A stretch of DNA of 54,399 nt from Weissella bombi (GTDB lineage Bacteria > Bacillota > Bacilli > Lactobacillales > Lactobacillaceae), in NCBI RefSeq assembly GCF_900094835.1, contig NZ_FMAO01000013.1, positions 1 to 54,399 on the forward strand. The letters run 5' to 3'. The notes beneath the pieces were generated by a model. It saw only the letters and a list, made by a program, of their open reading frames with translations. It ran no database searches and was not told where the DNA came from. The position numbers and the translations under genes were made by a program. This document shows, one piece after another, positions 7,907-17,756 of this stretch (its first letter is position 1; each line of letters opens with the position of its first letter).

Positions 7907-9103
7907 TTAATTCTCGTCATATCGTACTGTATGACGATATCCAGTTACCATGCTTACAAGTAGTCCGATAAATGCCACAAATGTTAATGCTGCGGCTGCA
8001 AAGAATAATATACTATAACCTTGTTGTTGAATAATCAAACCACCAACTAGCGGTCCAACTGCACGACCAACAGATGGTGCAGCAGCTGACAAACCTTGAT
8101 AGCGGCCTTTTAATGAAACTGGTGTTAATTCATTAACCAGCGCCGGAATCATTGGGAAGGCTGTTGCTTCACCAATTGTCGTAATAATCATTGCCAAAGC
8201 AAAGCCCCCAAAGTGATGACTAAATGGCAAAATCAAGAATGACAAACCAAACATGACGATTCCTAAGAATATTTGAATGAACATTGAACGGTGATTACTT
8301 GATAAGTTCAAAGCATTCATGCCTAATTGAATAACAGCAATTAAAATACCATTAATCGTCCATAACATCGAGTACTGCCACAACGGTAGTTTTAACACAC
8401 TATTCATGTATACTGACAAGTTTCCCTGCCATTGGGCATATGAAATCCATAAGACAACCAATCCCAATACGCTTGCATATACCAAAGCTAAATTCCACTT
8501 AGGTAGTTTAATTTTAGTAAACACTTTATCAGTTGTACGATTATCAAGTGTAAAGTTAAATTTAGCATGGACAATAATAAACAAAGCAATATATAAAATT
8601 AATGCTAGAATAAACAACCATGTAATACCAAATGGATAAATTGGTCCAACTAATGCTGTTGAGAAAACCATGCCAAAATTACTTGTAAAGTACAACATAT
8701 TAAAGACAAAGCGACCGTCATGTGATCGCACTTGCGTACCATATGAATTGATGGCCGCTGTTATCCAACCACCAAAAAAGCCAACTAGTGTCAAAATAAT
8801 TGCATACACTGGCCAACCATGCCAAATAATAAAGGCAATTTGAAGGATAATCATTGACACAACACCAAATTGAATCAACATATATGGCTTGAAGCGATCA
8901 AACAAGCGACCACTAATTAATGATCCGATTGCTTGCCCTACTGCATTTGCCATCATAACCCAGCCAATAGTTACCAATGTTTGGTATAACTCGTTATATA
9001 GATAAACCGATGTTAGTGGCCAAATAAAACCAAAAGCAAAGCTATTGATAAAACTTGCTATCAATAACCACCGCAAAGACATGCCCTTTATAACATGTTG
9101 CAT
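7907..9103 (-). CDS. MFS transporter, drug-efflux (MDR) type
   Basis: This is a polytopic membrane protein of about 398 aa with roughly 12 hydrophobic segments and the two-lobe MFS layout. The loop between helices 2 and 3 reads GSLISGRLFDRFKPYM, the major-facilitator signature. The second half contains GRYQGLSAAAPSVGRAVGPLVGG, as in proton-driven multidrug exporters of Gram-positives. Substrate is unknown. The ATG at 9103 is preceded by AAGAGG at 6 nt; a GTG directly before it is less likely. It is monocistronic, flanked by terminators. Confidence 0.85.
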   Translation of the reverse strand: MQHVIKGMSLRWLLIASFINSFAFGFIWPLTSVYLYNELYQTLVTIGWVMMANAVGQAIGSLISGRLFDRFKPYMLIQFGVVSMIILQIAFIIWHGWPVYAIILTLVGFFGGWITAAINSYGTQVRSHDGRFVFNMLYFTSNFGMVFSTALVGPIYPFGITWLFILALILYIALFIIVHAKFNFTLDNRTTDKVFTKIKLPKWNLALVYASVLGLVVLWISYAQWQGNLSVYMNSVLKLPLWQYSMLWTINGILIAVIQLGMNALNLSSNHRSMFIQIFLGIVMFGLSFLILPFSHHFGGFALAMIITTIGEATAFPMIPALVNELTPVSLKGRYQGLSAAAPSVGRAVGPLVGGLIIQQQGYSILFFAAAALTFVAFIGLLVSMVTGYRHTVRYDEN

Positions 9104-9133
9104 CACAAACCTCTTTTCTTCTTATACACATAA

Positions 9134-9178
9134 AATAGAGCGAGGCTAATGATAAACATCATTAACCTCGACTCTATG
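9134..9178 (-). terminator. Intrinsic terminator after dnaB
   Basis: A long imperfect stem around AGTCGAGGTTAATGATG and its complement CATTAGCCTCGCT is followed by a T-rich tail on the minus strand. Confidence 0.7.
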
Positions 9179-9188
9179 ACATAACTTT

Positions 9189-10604
9189 TTAATTAAAACT
9201 ACCAGGCTCTTCATTGTGATAATCAATATTTGAAAACTTATTATATGATTTCACGAACAACAAACGTGCTGTTCCACGAGCACCTGAACGATTCTTTTCC
9301 AAAATAACTTCAATTTCACCAATGTCTTGCTGTTCTTCATCACGTGGATCATTTTGATTATCACCATCATCATTTGATTTTTCATAATAATCATCACGAT
9401 ACAAAAACGCAACAATATCCGCATCCTGCTCGATTGAACCAGATTCACGAATATCTGACAGCATTGGTCGCTTATCTTGACGTTGCTCAACACTACGTGA
9501 CAACTGTGACAACGCAATGATTGGCACATTCATTTCCATAGCCATCATTTTAATGGCACGAGAAATAGCAGAAACTTCCTGTTGACGACCTTCATTACGA
9601 GTACCCTCAATCAACTGTAGGTAATCGATAATAACTAATCCCAACTGTCCTTCACGTTTATATAAACGACGTAATTTTGAACGGATATCAGTTACCTTAA
9701 TTCCTGGTGTGTCATCAATATAAATATTTGTTTTTGCTAATGAATCTGTTGCAACAACCAGTGAATCCCATTCTTCGGGCTCTAGTTTACCTGTTCGCAT
9801 ATGTTGCGAATTAATATTACCTTCTGCCGCTAACATACGATTAACAAGTGATGTATCTGGCATTTCCAGAGAAAAGATAACAACAGGTAACTTAGGATCA
9901 GCCACCGCTACCTTTTGCGCAATATTCAACACAAAGGCCGTCTTACCAACAGCAGGTCGAGCAGCAATAATAATCATTTCACCATCATGAAAACCAGTCG
10001 TTAGATTATCCAAAGCTGGAAAACCTGATGCTAACCCAGTAACCGTATCTTCGGTACGTGAATTTTCTTCAATCTCTTCAAACGATTTATTGACAACATC
10101 AGCAATATTTTTAAAATCGGCGCTTTTTTCGCCACTATTAATTAAATCTAACTTTGTTGATAAATCAGCAACTGCATCGTCAACAGAATCACTACCTTCA
10201 TAAGTTTGCGTTAAACTATTTTGCAAGGTATCAATCATATTGCGACGAACAGAACGTTCACGCACAATTCGTGCATAATACATGGCGTTCCCAGCGACAG
10301 GCACACTTGAAGCTAATTCAGTAAGGTAGGCCATGCCACCCACATTTTCAACTTGATTATCTTTATCTAATTCATCTGTGATTGTTAAAATATCAATTGC
10401 TCGCTGCGTTTCATCTAACGACAAAATAGCCGTATAAATTAAACGATGCGCAGTACGATAAAAATCATCTGGTGCTAACACCGTCATAATATCAGCCAGC
10501 AAATCTTGTGGATCTGTCGCCAATAAAATTGACCCTAAAACTGCTTGTTCAGCTTCAACATCTTGAGGTACTTGCAATGGCACTCCTTCATTTTGATCAG
10601 CCAT
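9189..10604 (-). CDS. dnaB: Replicative DNA helicase
   Basis: This hexameric 5'-3' helicase unwinds DNA at the replication fork. It is about 471 aa. The N-terminal collar domain begins at about PQDVEAEQAVLGSIL. The RecA-like ATPase shows Walker A AARPAVGKTAFVLN, H1a IFSLEM, Walker B LVIIDYLQLI and ALSQLSRSVEQR. The final arginine-finger region is FVKSYNKFSN. The start at 10604 (MADQNEG) follows AGGAGG; the frame runs open to 10679 without conserved sequence. It follows rplI and gdpP on the same strand, the common gdpP-rplI-dnaB order of Firmicutes. Confidence 0.96.
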   Translation of the reverse strand: MADQNEGVPLQVPQDVEAEQAVLGSILLATDPQDLLADIMTVLAPDDFYRTAHRLIYTAILSLDETQRAIDILTITDELDKDNQVENVGGMAYLTELASSVPVAGNAMYYARIVRERSVRRNMIDTLQNSLTQTYEGSDSVDDAVADLSTKLDLINSGEKSADFKNIADVVNKSFEEIEENSRTEDTVTGLASGFPALDNLTTGFHDGEMIIIAARPAVGKTAFVLNIAQKVAVADPKLPVVIFSLEMPDTSLVNRMLAAEGNINSQHMRTGKLEPEEWDSLVVATDSLAKTNIYIDDTPGIKVTDIRSKLRRLYKREGQLGLVIIDYLQLIEGTRNEGRQQEVSAISRAIKMMAMEMNVPIIALSQLSRSVEQRQDKRPMLSDIRESGSIEQDADIVAFLYRDDYYEKSNDDGDNQNDPRDEEQQDIGEIEVILEKNRSGARGTARLLFVKSYNKFSNIDYHNEEPGSFN

Positions 10605-10697
10605 GTGAACATAACCTCCTTTCCATTGTATAAAAAACCACAACGATATTGTGGTTAACACTAAATTACATTGTACCAAATTGTGGGAAAAATAAAA

Positions 10698-10741
10698 TAG
10701 GTCGAACCTAGGTTAATGAAACCATGGACCGACCTATTATC
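10698..10741 (-). terminator. Intrinsic terminator after rplI
   Basis: AATAGGTCG pairs with CGACCTATT around an interior loop and is followed by a T-rich tail on the minus strand. It implies that dnaB is at least partly transcribed from its own promoter. Confidence 0.7.
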
Positions 10742-10755
10742 ATAAATTTAATTAA

Positions 10756-11208
10756 TTATTGCTCATCAGTATGGATACGGATAGTTGCTTCAACATCATG
10801 ATGTAGCTTTACTTTCACATTACGGTAACCCAATGCACGGATAGGCTCCTTCATATCCATCTTACGCTTATCAATTTTGATACCAAATTGATCAAGTAAA
10901 CCGGCAACGACTTGCTTTGATGAAATTGCACCAAACAAGCGACCATCTTTACCAGCTTTAGCCTTTAGTTCAACCACTGTCTTATCATCTTCCAATTGCT
11001 CTTTCAATGCAATTGCAGCTGCCTTTTCTTCAGCGGCTTCACGATCAGCAGCCTTCTTTTGACCACGCAATGCTGAAACGTTAGCATTTGATGCGGGCTT
11101 AGCCTTATTATTTTTAATCAAAAAATTATTTGCGTAACCATCAGGCACGTTCTTAACTTCACCCTTTTTACCGCGACCTTTTACGTCTTCTAAGAAAATA
11201 ACTTTCAT
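10756..11208 (-). CDS. rplI: 50S ribosomal protein L9
   Basis: This is a large-subunit protein of 150 aa. The N-terminal rRNA-binding domain begins [18 protein letters not shown] and continues [17 protein letters not shown] long connecting helix (about 45-78) leads to the C-terminal domain with [14 protein letters not shown]. Length and domain order are normal. It lies 17 bp after gdpP on the same strand, indicating cotranscription. Confidence 0.97.
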   Translation of the reverse strand: MKVIFLEDVKGRGKKGEVKNVPDGYANNFLIKNNKAKPASNANVSALRGQKKAADREAAEEKAAAIALKEQLEDDKTVVELKAKAGKDGRLFGAISSKQVVAGLLDQFGIKIDKRKMDMKEPIRALGYRNVKVKLHHDVEATIRIHTDEQ

Positions 11209-11225
11209 TAATTTATACCTTCTTC

Positions 11226-13241
11226 TTATTCATTTTCTTGATTATTATCTTTGTTAAGTTCAGCTAGCAACTGCTCACAAACATCATCTGTTGTTGTGTC
11301 TGTAATTTGGGTAGCTGCATTACTTAGATGACCACCGCCACCCATTGCTTCCATTACCAACTGCACGCTAACAGTACCTGTTGAACGAGCTGATACAGCA
11401 ACCGTATTACTATCACGACGACTAATGACATATGCTGATTGAATACCAATCATTTGTAACAATGAATCAGCCGCTTGAGCAGCAACTACTGAATCGTATT
11501 GAATATCATCTTCACCAGTCACAATAGCAACCGTATCATGAATCTGTGCACGTTCAATCAAATGGGCACGTTGTCGATATGAATCAACAGACTCTTTCAT
11601 AAAGTCTTGTAACAATGTCCCATCTGCACCTACTGCACGGAGATAACTAGCTGCATCAAACGTTCGAGTACCTGAACGTAATGTAAACGACTTGGTATCA
11701 ATTTGAATACCGGCCAACATTGCCGTTGCTTCCAAGCGACGTAGTCCTTGTGCACGACGTGGTTGATACTCAAACAATTCAGTTACCAATTCAGACGTTG
11801 ATGATGCATATGACTCAACATAAACCAGCTGAGGTTCTTCAGGGAACTCTTCGCCACGACGATGGTGATCAATAATCACCACTTGATCCTTCATAGCTTC
11901 ATAAACAGCCATCGACTCAGACAACGAAGGCTTTGAATGATCAACAATAACTAGCAAACTTTGATCTGTCATTTGTGCTAACACATCATCTGGTGCCAAA
12001 ATTGCATCATCGTCAGAAGCATCCGTTGCCATTTGATCTAGCAAAAGACGAATATCTGAATGTTCCTGCCCTGTTTCTTCGTAAACAACCCAAGCAGGCT
12101 TACCTAACATTTCCGCCAAGCGACGCACACCAAGCGCACCACCAAACGAATCCATATCTGGTCGTGCGTGCCCCATTACGAATACCTGATCAGCCTGATC
12201 AAATAAATCTGCCAATGCTTGTGAAATAACACGAGCACGGACACGTGTACGTTTAGCCATTGGATTAGTATTACCACCATAAAAACGAGCCGAGCCAGTT
12301 GAAGATTTAACAACGACTTGATCGCCCCCACGTCCAAGTGCCAAATCTAAATTAGCTTGTGCATTTTCTGCCAGTACATCAATTGCCATTTCATTATACG
12401 CAATACCAATACTTAACGTAATTTGTGTATTCTGCATCGACGTTGATTCACGAATAACTTTCAGCAGATTAAATTTATCATTTTCTGCTTTCGTTAATGA
12501 TTCACGATAACCAACTAACAAATAACGGTCAACCGAAAGACGGCGTGCATAAATACCATGGTCGCTCATCCAATCAGACAACGTTTTTGTCACATAAGTC
12601 CTCAAAGTAGATGCATCAGCATCGCTCATTCCTTCAGTTACTTCATCGTAATTATCTAATGAAACAATTCCTAAAAACAATTTATGATTTTCATAATCTG
12701 CATTTACTTGTGCAGAAGCCGTCATATCCATTAAATAAATAGCATGCAACTCAGGCTGAACTTGTACCTGAAATACACGATTTAACCAATGACACTCGGT
12801 TATACGCTTTTCAGCATCCGACCACAAATCAACAGTTTCAGTTAACTGTTCTGATATATCCTGCAAATTCTGACCAACAATTGTTTCTTCACCAAGCAAT
12901 TGTTGTAAATATGGATTGACCCATTCAACCACACCATCATCAGTAAATAACATTACCCCTAATGGCATTTGAATAATTGATTCTTGTTCACCACGATTAA
13001 TACGATATGACAAATTTTTAATATAATGTGTCGTCTGCTCACTTAAATCTTGTAGTATTCTAAAAATCACAAGCAACACAACGACGACTAATATCACCCA
13101 AATAATTCCTACAACCCAATTAACTAACCAAGCTAGGATTGCTCCTACAACTGCAATCAATGACACTAACGCTGCCATACTACCAAGGCGTTGGTTTTTA
13201 AAGAATGTCGGTAACGCCGTAAATTTTCTCACCCGTTTCAC
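11226..13241 (-). CDS. gdpP: Cyclic-di-AMP phosphodiesterase GdpP
   Basis: This membrane phosphodiesterase hydrolyses c-di-AMP to pApA, which controls potassium, osmolyte and cell-wall homeostasis. It is about 671 aa. Two transmembrane segments lie at about residues 20-65. A PAS-like domain and a degenerate GGDEF domain follow (around [17 protein letters not shown]). The DHH part shows [19 protein letters not shown] and [12 protein letters not shown], and the DHHA1 part ends with [13 protein letters not shown]. Initiation is on GTG: 13241 was used here, but a GTG at 13232 sits better behind AGGTG. It is the first gene of the gdpP-rplI unit. Confidence 0.94.
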   Translation of the reverse strand: MKRVRKFTALPTFFKNQRLGSMAALVSLIAVVGAILAWLVNWVVGIIWVILVVVVLLVIFRILQDLSEQTTHYIKNLSYRINRGEQESIIQMPLGVMLFTDDGVVEWVNPYLQQLLGEETIVGQNLQDISEQLTETVDLWSDAEKRITECHWLNRVFQVQVQPELHAIYLMDMTASAQVNADYENHKLFLGIVSLDNYDEVTEGMSDADASTLRTYVTKTLSDWMSDHGIYARRLSVDRYLLVGYRESLTKAENDKFNLLKVIRESTSMQNTQITLSIGIAYNEMAIDVLAENAQANLDLALGRGGDQVVVKSSTGSARFYGGNTNPMAKRTRVRARVISQALADLFDQADQVFVMGHARPDMDSFGGALGVRRLAEMLGKPAWVVYEETGQEHSDIRLLLDQMATDASDDDAILAPDDVLAQMTDQSLLVIVDHSKPSLSESMAVYEAMKDQVVIIDHHRRGEEFPEEPQLVYVESYASSTSELVTELFEYQPRRAQGLRRLEATAMLAGIQIDTKSFTLRSGTRTFDAASYLRAVGADGTLLQDFMKESVDSYRQRAHLIERAQIHDTVAIVTGEDDIQYDSVVAAQAADSLLQMIGIQSAYVISRRDSNTVAVSARSTGTVSVQLVMEAMGGGGHLSNAATQITDTTTDDVCEQLLAELNKDNNQENE

Positions 13242-13318
13242 CTAGCCTATTCTTTTATTTGTATCGTATTATTATAACATAAAGGCACTTTTCAATAAAA
13301 TTTCAAAAGATGGCTCAT

Positions 13319-13363
13319 AAAAAGGCTAAAGTCCAATCATTCAACGAGACTTTAGCCTTTTTT
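13319..13363 (-). terminator. Intrinsic terminator after oppF
   Basis: AAAAAGGCTAAAGTC pairs with GACTTTAGCCTTTTTT around a loop of about 14 nt. It is strong and symmetric and closes the opp operon. Confidence 0.85.
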
Positions 13364-13384
13364 ACTAGTAATTATAACCAGTTC

Positions 13385-14338
13385 TTATTTAATTAAACCA
13401 AACTCGCGTGCGCGCTCTTGGTACTTTTCAATCTCGTCTTCAGCAGCCCAAACAAAGTGTTCTGGTGCAACTTCAATCATTTGACGATCACGACCATCTA
13501 ATTCATCAGTTGGATCGTAAACAATTGGGATACGTTGCTCTTCAATAGTTGGATCAGGTACTGGAATTGAACTCAACAATGAACGTGTATAATCATGCAA
13601 AGGATGGTTATATACTTCATCAGCGGTACCAATCTCAACCATCTTTCCCCAGTGCATAACACCGATTCGGTCTGAGATGTACTTAACCATCGACAAATCG
13701 TGCGCAATAAACAAGTACGTTAGACCTTGCTTTTGTTGTAGTTCCTTCATCAAGTTAACCACTTGCGCTTGGATAGAAACGTCCAACGCTGAAATTGGTT
13801 CGTCAGCAATAATAAACTTTGGCTGAACAGCTAAAGCACGTGCGATGCCAATACGTTGACGTTGTCCACCAGAAAATTCGTGAGGATAACGGCTAGAATG
13901 ATCACGATTCAAACCAACGATTTCCAACAAATCTTCAACCTGTTTTGAACGATCTGCATCATTCTTAGCTAAATGATTAACGTCAATTCCTTCAGCAACA
14001 ATATCTTTAACTTTCATACGTAAGTCCAGAGATGCTTGTGGATCTTGGAAAATCATTTGTACAGCTTGGCGGAACTTGCTTAACTTACCACGCTTCTTAA
14101 TTTTTGATAGGTCTTCACCTTCAAACAAAATTTGACCGGCAGTAGGTTCGTACAACTTCATAATTGCACGTCCAATAGTTGTTTTACCAGAACCAGACTC
14201 ACCAACTAAACCAAATGTCTCACCTTCGTAAATATCAAAGGAAGCATCTTGAACAGCCTTAGTTTCGTTAGACTTTCCCGCATTAAACGTGATGTCTAAC
14301 CCTTTTAGTTCAACTAATTTTTTACGTTCATCAGCCAT
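13385..14338 (-). CDS. oppF: Oligopeptide ABC transporter ATP-binding protein OppF
   Basis: This is one of the two cytoplasmic ATPases of the oligopeptide importer, 317 aa. Walker A is [12 protein letters not shown], the signature is [14 protein letters not shown], Walker B is [12 protein letters not shown], and the switch histidine is in FIAHDLSMV. The OppF C-terminal extension is present but without the cysteine-rich motif of many homologues. The start overlaps the oppD stop by one base, indicating translational coupling. It is the last gene of oppA-BCDF. Confidence 0.93.
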   Translation of the reverse strand: MADERKKLVELKGLDITFNAGKSNETKAVQDASFDIYEGETFGLVGESGSGKTTIGRAIMKLYEPTAGQILFEGEDLSKIKKRGKLSKFRQAVQMIFQDPQASLDLRMKVKDIVAEGIDVNHLAKNDADRSKQVEDLLEIVGLNRDHSSRYPHEFSGGQRQRIGIARALAVQPKFIIADEPISALDVSIQAQVVNLMKELQQKQGLTYLFIAHDLSMVKYISDRIGVMHWGKMVEIGTADEVYNHPLHDYTRSLLSSIPVPDPTIEEQRIPIVYDPTDELDGRDRQMIEVAPEHFVWAAEDEIEKYQERAREFGLIK

Positions 14339-15459
14339 TATTTGCCACCTCCATTACCAAGGACAGCTGAGTTTTCAACGGCAACCGCCTTTGATCGATC
14401 TGCTTCAGGGTGCTCAGCTTGGAAACGTGCCCAACGCTTTTGAACCTCAACAGGTGGTTCAACTTCTGGTGCGCGCTCATCTAGCAACCAAGTTGCAGCA
14501 TAGTGCGTTTGTGACAACTTAAAGAATGGTGGCTTAACCTTTTCATCAGCAGCAACCGCATAACGGTTACGTGCAGCGAAGGCATCACCCTTTGGTGGGT
14601 TCAACAAATCAGGTGGTGTACCTGGAATTGCTTCCAACTTACCACGTTCAGTTGCTGTAGTAGGCATTGAGTTCAACAATCCCCAAGTATATGGATGCTG
14701 TGGGAAATTAAAGACTTCGTCTACCTTACCAATTTCAATAATCTCACCAGCATACATAACCGCAACACGGTCAGCCATACCAGCAACTACACCCAAATCG
14801 TGGGTGATAAAGATAATTGATGTTTCTGATTGTTCTTGGATATCCTTCATCAAATGCAAAATTTGTGCTTGAATCGTAACGTCCAACGCAGTTGTTGGTT
14901 CGTCAGCGATTAAGATCTCAGGATTATCAATCAAAGCGATTGCAATAACGATACGTTGACGCATCCCACCAGAAAATTGGTGTGGATAGTCATTAATATG
15001 TGCTTTAGCATTTGGAATTCCAACAAGCTTCATCATTTCTAAAGCTTTTTCCCATGCCTTTTTCTTACTCATATTTTGATGTTTAATCAACGGTTCAGCG
15101 ATTTGTTGACCAATCTTCATCGTTGGATCCAAAGACGTCATTGGGTCTTGGAAAATCATTGCGATTTCTGACCCACGAATCTTTTGCATTTGAGATTCTG
15201 GCTTACCAATAATCTCTTCACCCTTAAATGTGACTGAGCCTTTTTCAACTCGCGCATTTTTTGCCAATAATCCCATTAATGAACGTGTTGTAACTGACTT
15301 TCCAGAACCAGACTCACCAACAATTGCTAATGTTTCACCTTTGTACAAATCAAATGAAACGTCGCGGATGGCCTGAACACTTCCATTATAGGTATTGAAA
15401 TTAATTTTAAGGTCATCAACCTCAAGAATTTTTTCTGCCATTTCTTCACTCACTTCCAT
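14338..15459 (-). CDS. oppD: Oligopeptide ABC transporter ATP-binding protein OppD
   Basis: This is the second ATPase of the importer, about 373 aa. Walker A is GESGSGKSVTTRSL, the signature is SGGMRQRIVIAIAL, Walker B is ILIADEPTTALD, and the switch is FITHDLGVV. In the C-terminal extension, the region that carries four cysteines in many OppD proteins reads GDAFAARNRYAVAAD, then HYAATWLL, so every cysteine is replaced; an iron-sulfur or disulfide role there is excluded. The ATG at 15459 overlaps the oppC stop; a second ATG at 15441 (MAEKILEV) aligns better with the family, so the true start is open. Confidence 0.92.
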   Translation of the reverse strand: MEVSEEMAEKILEVDDLKINFNTYNGSVQAIRDVSFDLYKGETLAIVGESGSGKSVTTRSLMGLLAKNARVEKGSVTFKGEEIIGKPESQMQKIRGSEIAMIFQDPMTSLDPTMKIGQQIAEPLIKHQNMSKKKAWEKALEMMKLVGIPNAKAHINDYPHQFSGGMRQRIVIAIALIDNPEILIADEPTTALDVTIQAQILHLMKDIQEQSETSIIFITHDLGVVAGMADRVAVMYAGEIIEIGKVDEVFNFPQHPYTWGLLNSMPTTATERGKLEAIPGTPPDLLNPPKGDAFAARNRYAVAADEKVKPPFFKLSQTHYAATWLLDERAPEVEPPVEVQKRWARFQAEHPEADRSKAVAVENSAVLGNGGGK

Positions 15460-16490
15460 TAATCCTTCGTACGTGGATCAAACGCATCACGTAATCCATC
15501 ACCCAACAAGTTAAACGCAATCATGATGATAGCCAAAATTACAGCTGGAATAACTAATTGATATGGATAGAATTGCATTGCCTTTTGTCCGTCATTTAAC
15601 AATGTTCCCAATGAAGCCATTGGTACTGGAATTCCTAAACCAATAAATGAAAGCAATGCCTCAAAGAAGATTGCTGATGGAATTGTAAACATTAGTTGCA
15701 CGATAATCGTTGAACTAAGGTTTGGCACCAAGTGACGTAATCCAATGCGCCAAGTTGATGAACCTAATGTACGTGCTGCTAAGATATAATCTTGCTCTTT
15801 AGCAGTTAATACTTGCGCTCGAACTAGCCGGGCCATGGATGTCCATGAGGTCAATGCAATTCCCAATGAAATTGATAACATACCGGGCTTCATAACCAAA
15901 ATCAATAGCACGAAAACAACCAAATTTGGAATTGACGATACAATTTCGATAATTCGTTGCATCACGATATCGACTTTACCACCACGCCAACCTGACGTAA
16001 TACCGTAAATAACTCCAATGACCAAATCCATTAAGGTTGCAATTAAAGCAACTTCTAATGAGATTCGTGTACCATACAAGACACGCTTGAAGATATCACG
16101 ACCAAATTGATCAGTTCCAAACCAGTAATTTTTCTTATCAGAAACACCTGCTGATTCGTATTGGTCAACCTTAGTACCATCTAATTTAGATTCTCCAGTA
16201 AAACCAGGAATCTCTCCCAACACACCAGGTAAACGTGCTGGTAAGTTTTGAATTGTCACATCTTGTCGTGACGTAGCCTTTGAATTAGCTACTGGTGAAG
16301 ATGCAAAGGCAACTACAAAGACAGCAAGCAAAACCCAAAGAGAAATAAAAGCACCTTTGTTTTTCTTTAAACGACGCCAAGCATCTTTCAAGAAGCTAAC
16401 TGACGGCTTTAAAATTTCTTCATTATCAGTATGACGATCAGCGGGAAGTAATTTAAAATCATCCGCCGTTAAATTTACTTTTTCAGACAT
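15459..16490 (-). CDS. oppC: Oligopeptide ABC transporter permease OppC
   Basis: This is a membrane permease of 343 aa. A cytoplasmic N-terminus (about 40 residues) precedes the first membrane segment (GAFISLWVLLAVFVVAF). An extracytoplasmic stretch and then five further helices follow. The ATPase-docking EAA-like loop is at about AARTLGSSTWRIGLRHLVPN, and FFEALLSFIGLGIPVP is typical of OppC. It pairs with OppB to form the pore and sits 14 bp downstream of oppB. Confidence 0.93.
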   Translation of the reverse strand: MSEKVNLTADDFKLLPADRHTDNEEILKPSVSFLKDAWRRLKKNKGAFISLWVLLAVFVVAFASSPVANSKATSRQDVTIQNLPARLPGVLGEIPGFTGESKLDGTKVDQYESAGVSDKKNYWFGTDQFGRDIFKRVLYGTRISLEVALIATLMDLVIGVIYGITSGWRGGKVDIVMQRIIEIVSSIPNLVVFVLLILVMKPGMLSISLGIALTSWTSMARLVRAQVLTAKEQDYILAARTLGSSTWRIGLRHLVPNLSSTIIVQLMFTIPSAIFFEALLSFIGLGIPVPMASLGTLLNDGQKAMQFYPYQLVIPAVILAIIMIAFNLLGDGLRDAFDPRTKD

Positions 16491-16504
16491 GAGCGGCTCC
16501 TTCC

Positions 16505-17425
16505 TTATTCAGCCAATCGAATACGTGGATCAATAATACCATATAGGATATCTGTAATTAGCAAGATAACCATCAACATCATTGAATAAACAATTGTCGT
16601 TCCCATGATAATTTGATAATCATTCGTCAAAATTGAATCAACGAATTGACTACCAATTCCAGGGATTGAGAAGATGTTCTCAACAACAATTGATCCAGTT
16701 AACAAATTAACTGCCATTGGTCCAACCAACGTTACCAATGGAATTAATGAATTACGCAATGCGTGCTTCCAAATAATTTCACCACGTGACAAACCTTTTG
16801 CACGAGCCAATTCAATGTAATCAGAACCTAACACATCAACCATTTCGGTACGGATGAAACGTGCTGAAGTTGCTAAGGGACTCATTCCAAGGGCGATAGT
16901 AGGTAAGATTGTTGCAGCAAATCCTTTCCAACCAGCGATTGGCAACCAACCTAGCTTCAAACCGATCCAGTATTGTAGCAAAGCCGCGAACACGAATGAT
17001 GGAATTGAAATACCAAGTACGGCCAATACTGATAAGAACGTATCAGTCTTAGTGTTACGACGAACAGCGGCAGCTGCTCCCAATCCTGTTCCTGCAACTA
17101 ATCCGAAAATCAATGCTTGTAGTCCAAGTTGAGCAGAAGGACCTAGTCGTTGTGCAACCAAGGTTGAAACTTCTTGGTTAGCGAATTGGAATGATACCCC
17201 AAAGTTAAAATGTAGTGCATCCCAAAGATACGTAACATATTGCACAACTAATGGTTTATCTAACCCATACTGTGATTCAATCATCTTCTGTTGACTAGCA
17301 GACAAGCGTTCTGCGTTAGCCAATGGTGATCCTGGCATCAGCTTCATTAAGAAGAATGTTGCTGAAATAATCAAGATCAAAGTTAACACAATAATTGCTA
17401 ACCGTTTAATTATATATTTGAACAT
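16505..17425 (-). CDS. oppB: Oligopeptide ABC transporter permease OppB
   Basis: This is a membrane permease of 306 aa with about six hydrophobic segments. The N-terminus MFKYIIKRLAIIVLTLILI and the motif MPGSPLANAERL are typical of OppB. The docking loop is at ARAKGLSRGEIIWKHALRNS, followed by VVENIFSIPGIGSQF. GGGAAGG-like sequence (AGGGAAGG) precedes the ATG. It is separated from oppA by 331 bp containing the oppA terminator, so it probably depends on read-through or on a weak promoter of its own. Confidence 0.93.
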   Translation of the reverse strand: MFKYIIKRLAIIVLTLILIISATFFLMKLMPGSPLANAERLSASQQKMIESQYGLDKPLVVQYVTYLWDALHFNFGVSFQFANQEVSTLVAQRLGPSAQLGLQALIFGLVAGTGLGAAAAVRRNTKTDTFLSVLAVLGISIPSFVFAALLQYWIGLKLGWLPIAGWKGFAATILPTIALGMSPLATSARFIRTEMVDVLGSDYIELARAKGLSRGEIIWKHALRNSLIPLVTLVGPMAVNLLTGSIVVENIFSIPGIGSQFVDSILTNDYQIIMGTTIVYSMMLMVILLITDILYGIIDPRIRLAE

Positions 17426-17544
17426 GGCTATGCCTTCCCTATTTTTTACTTCTACTCTTAATATGCTAGAAAGTCATTTGTTAAATAACCATACTCTCAT
17501 ATCTCATAGTTATTAATTAGATATTTTTAATTTTACCAGACGAG

Positions 17545-17562
17545 ACGCTTTTATAAAAGCGT
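17545..17562. promoter_or_regulatory. Perfect 18-bp palindrome in the oppA-oppB gap
   Basis: ACGCTTTTATAAAAGCGT is a perfect 18-bp palindrome between the oppA terminator and the oppB start. It has no U-tail and is not CodY-like, so a protein-binding site fits better than a terminator. No regulator can be named. The rest of this 331-bp gap is AT-rich with no other clear signal besides the terminator. Confidence 0.4.
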
Positions 17563-17679
17563 TTATGGTATTTTTTCACATAATTATTTAATTTTACAGC
17601 GTTTAAACCTTATATATAAATTACTAAATATTGCATAAAGAACTAATTTTCACCCCATTTAATACTTAGTTCAGAGAGT

Positions 17680-17728
17680 AAAAAAGAGAGGAGCAGGACA
17701 AATATTTGTTCGTCGCTCCTCCCTCTTC
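17680..17728 (-). terminator. Intrinsic terminator between oppA and oppB
   Basis: AGAGGGAGGAGC pairs with GCTCCTCTCT around an inner hairpin (ACAAATATTTGT) and is followed by six T on the minus strand. It would keep receptor mRNA in excess over oppBCDF mRNA. Confidence 0.8.
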
Positions 17729-17756
17729 TAATCAGCTCTTTAATATATTTATTAAA

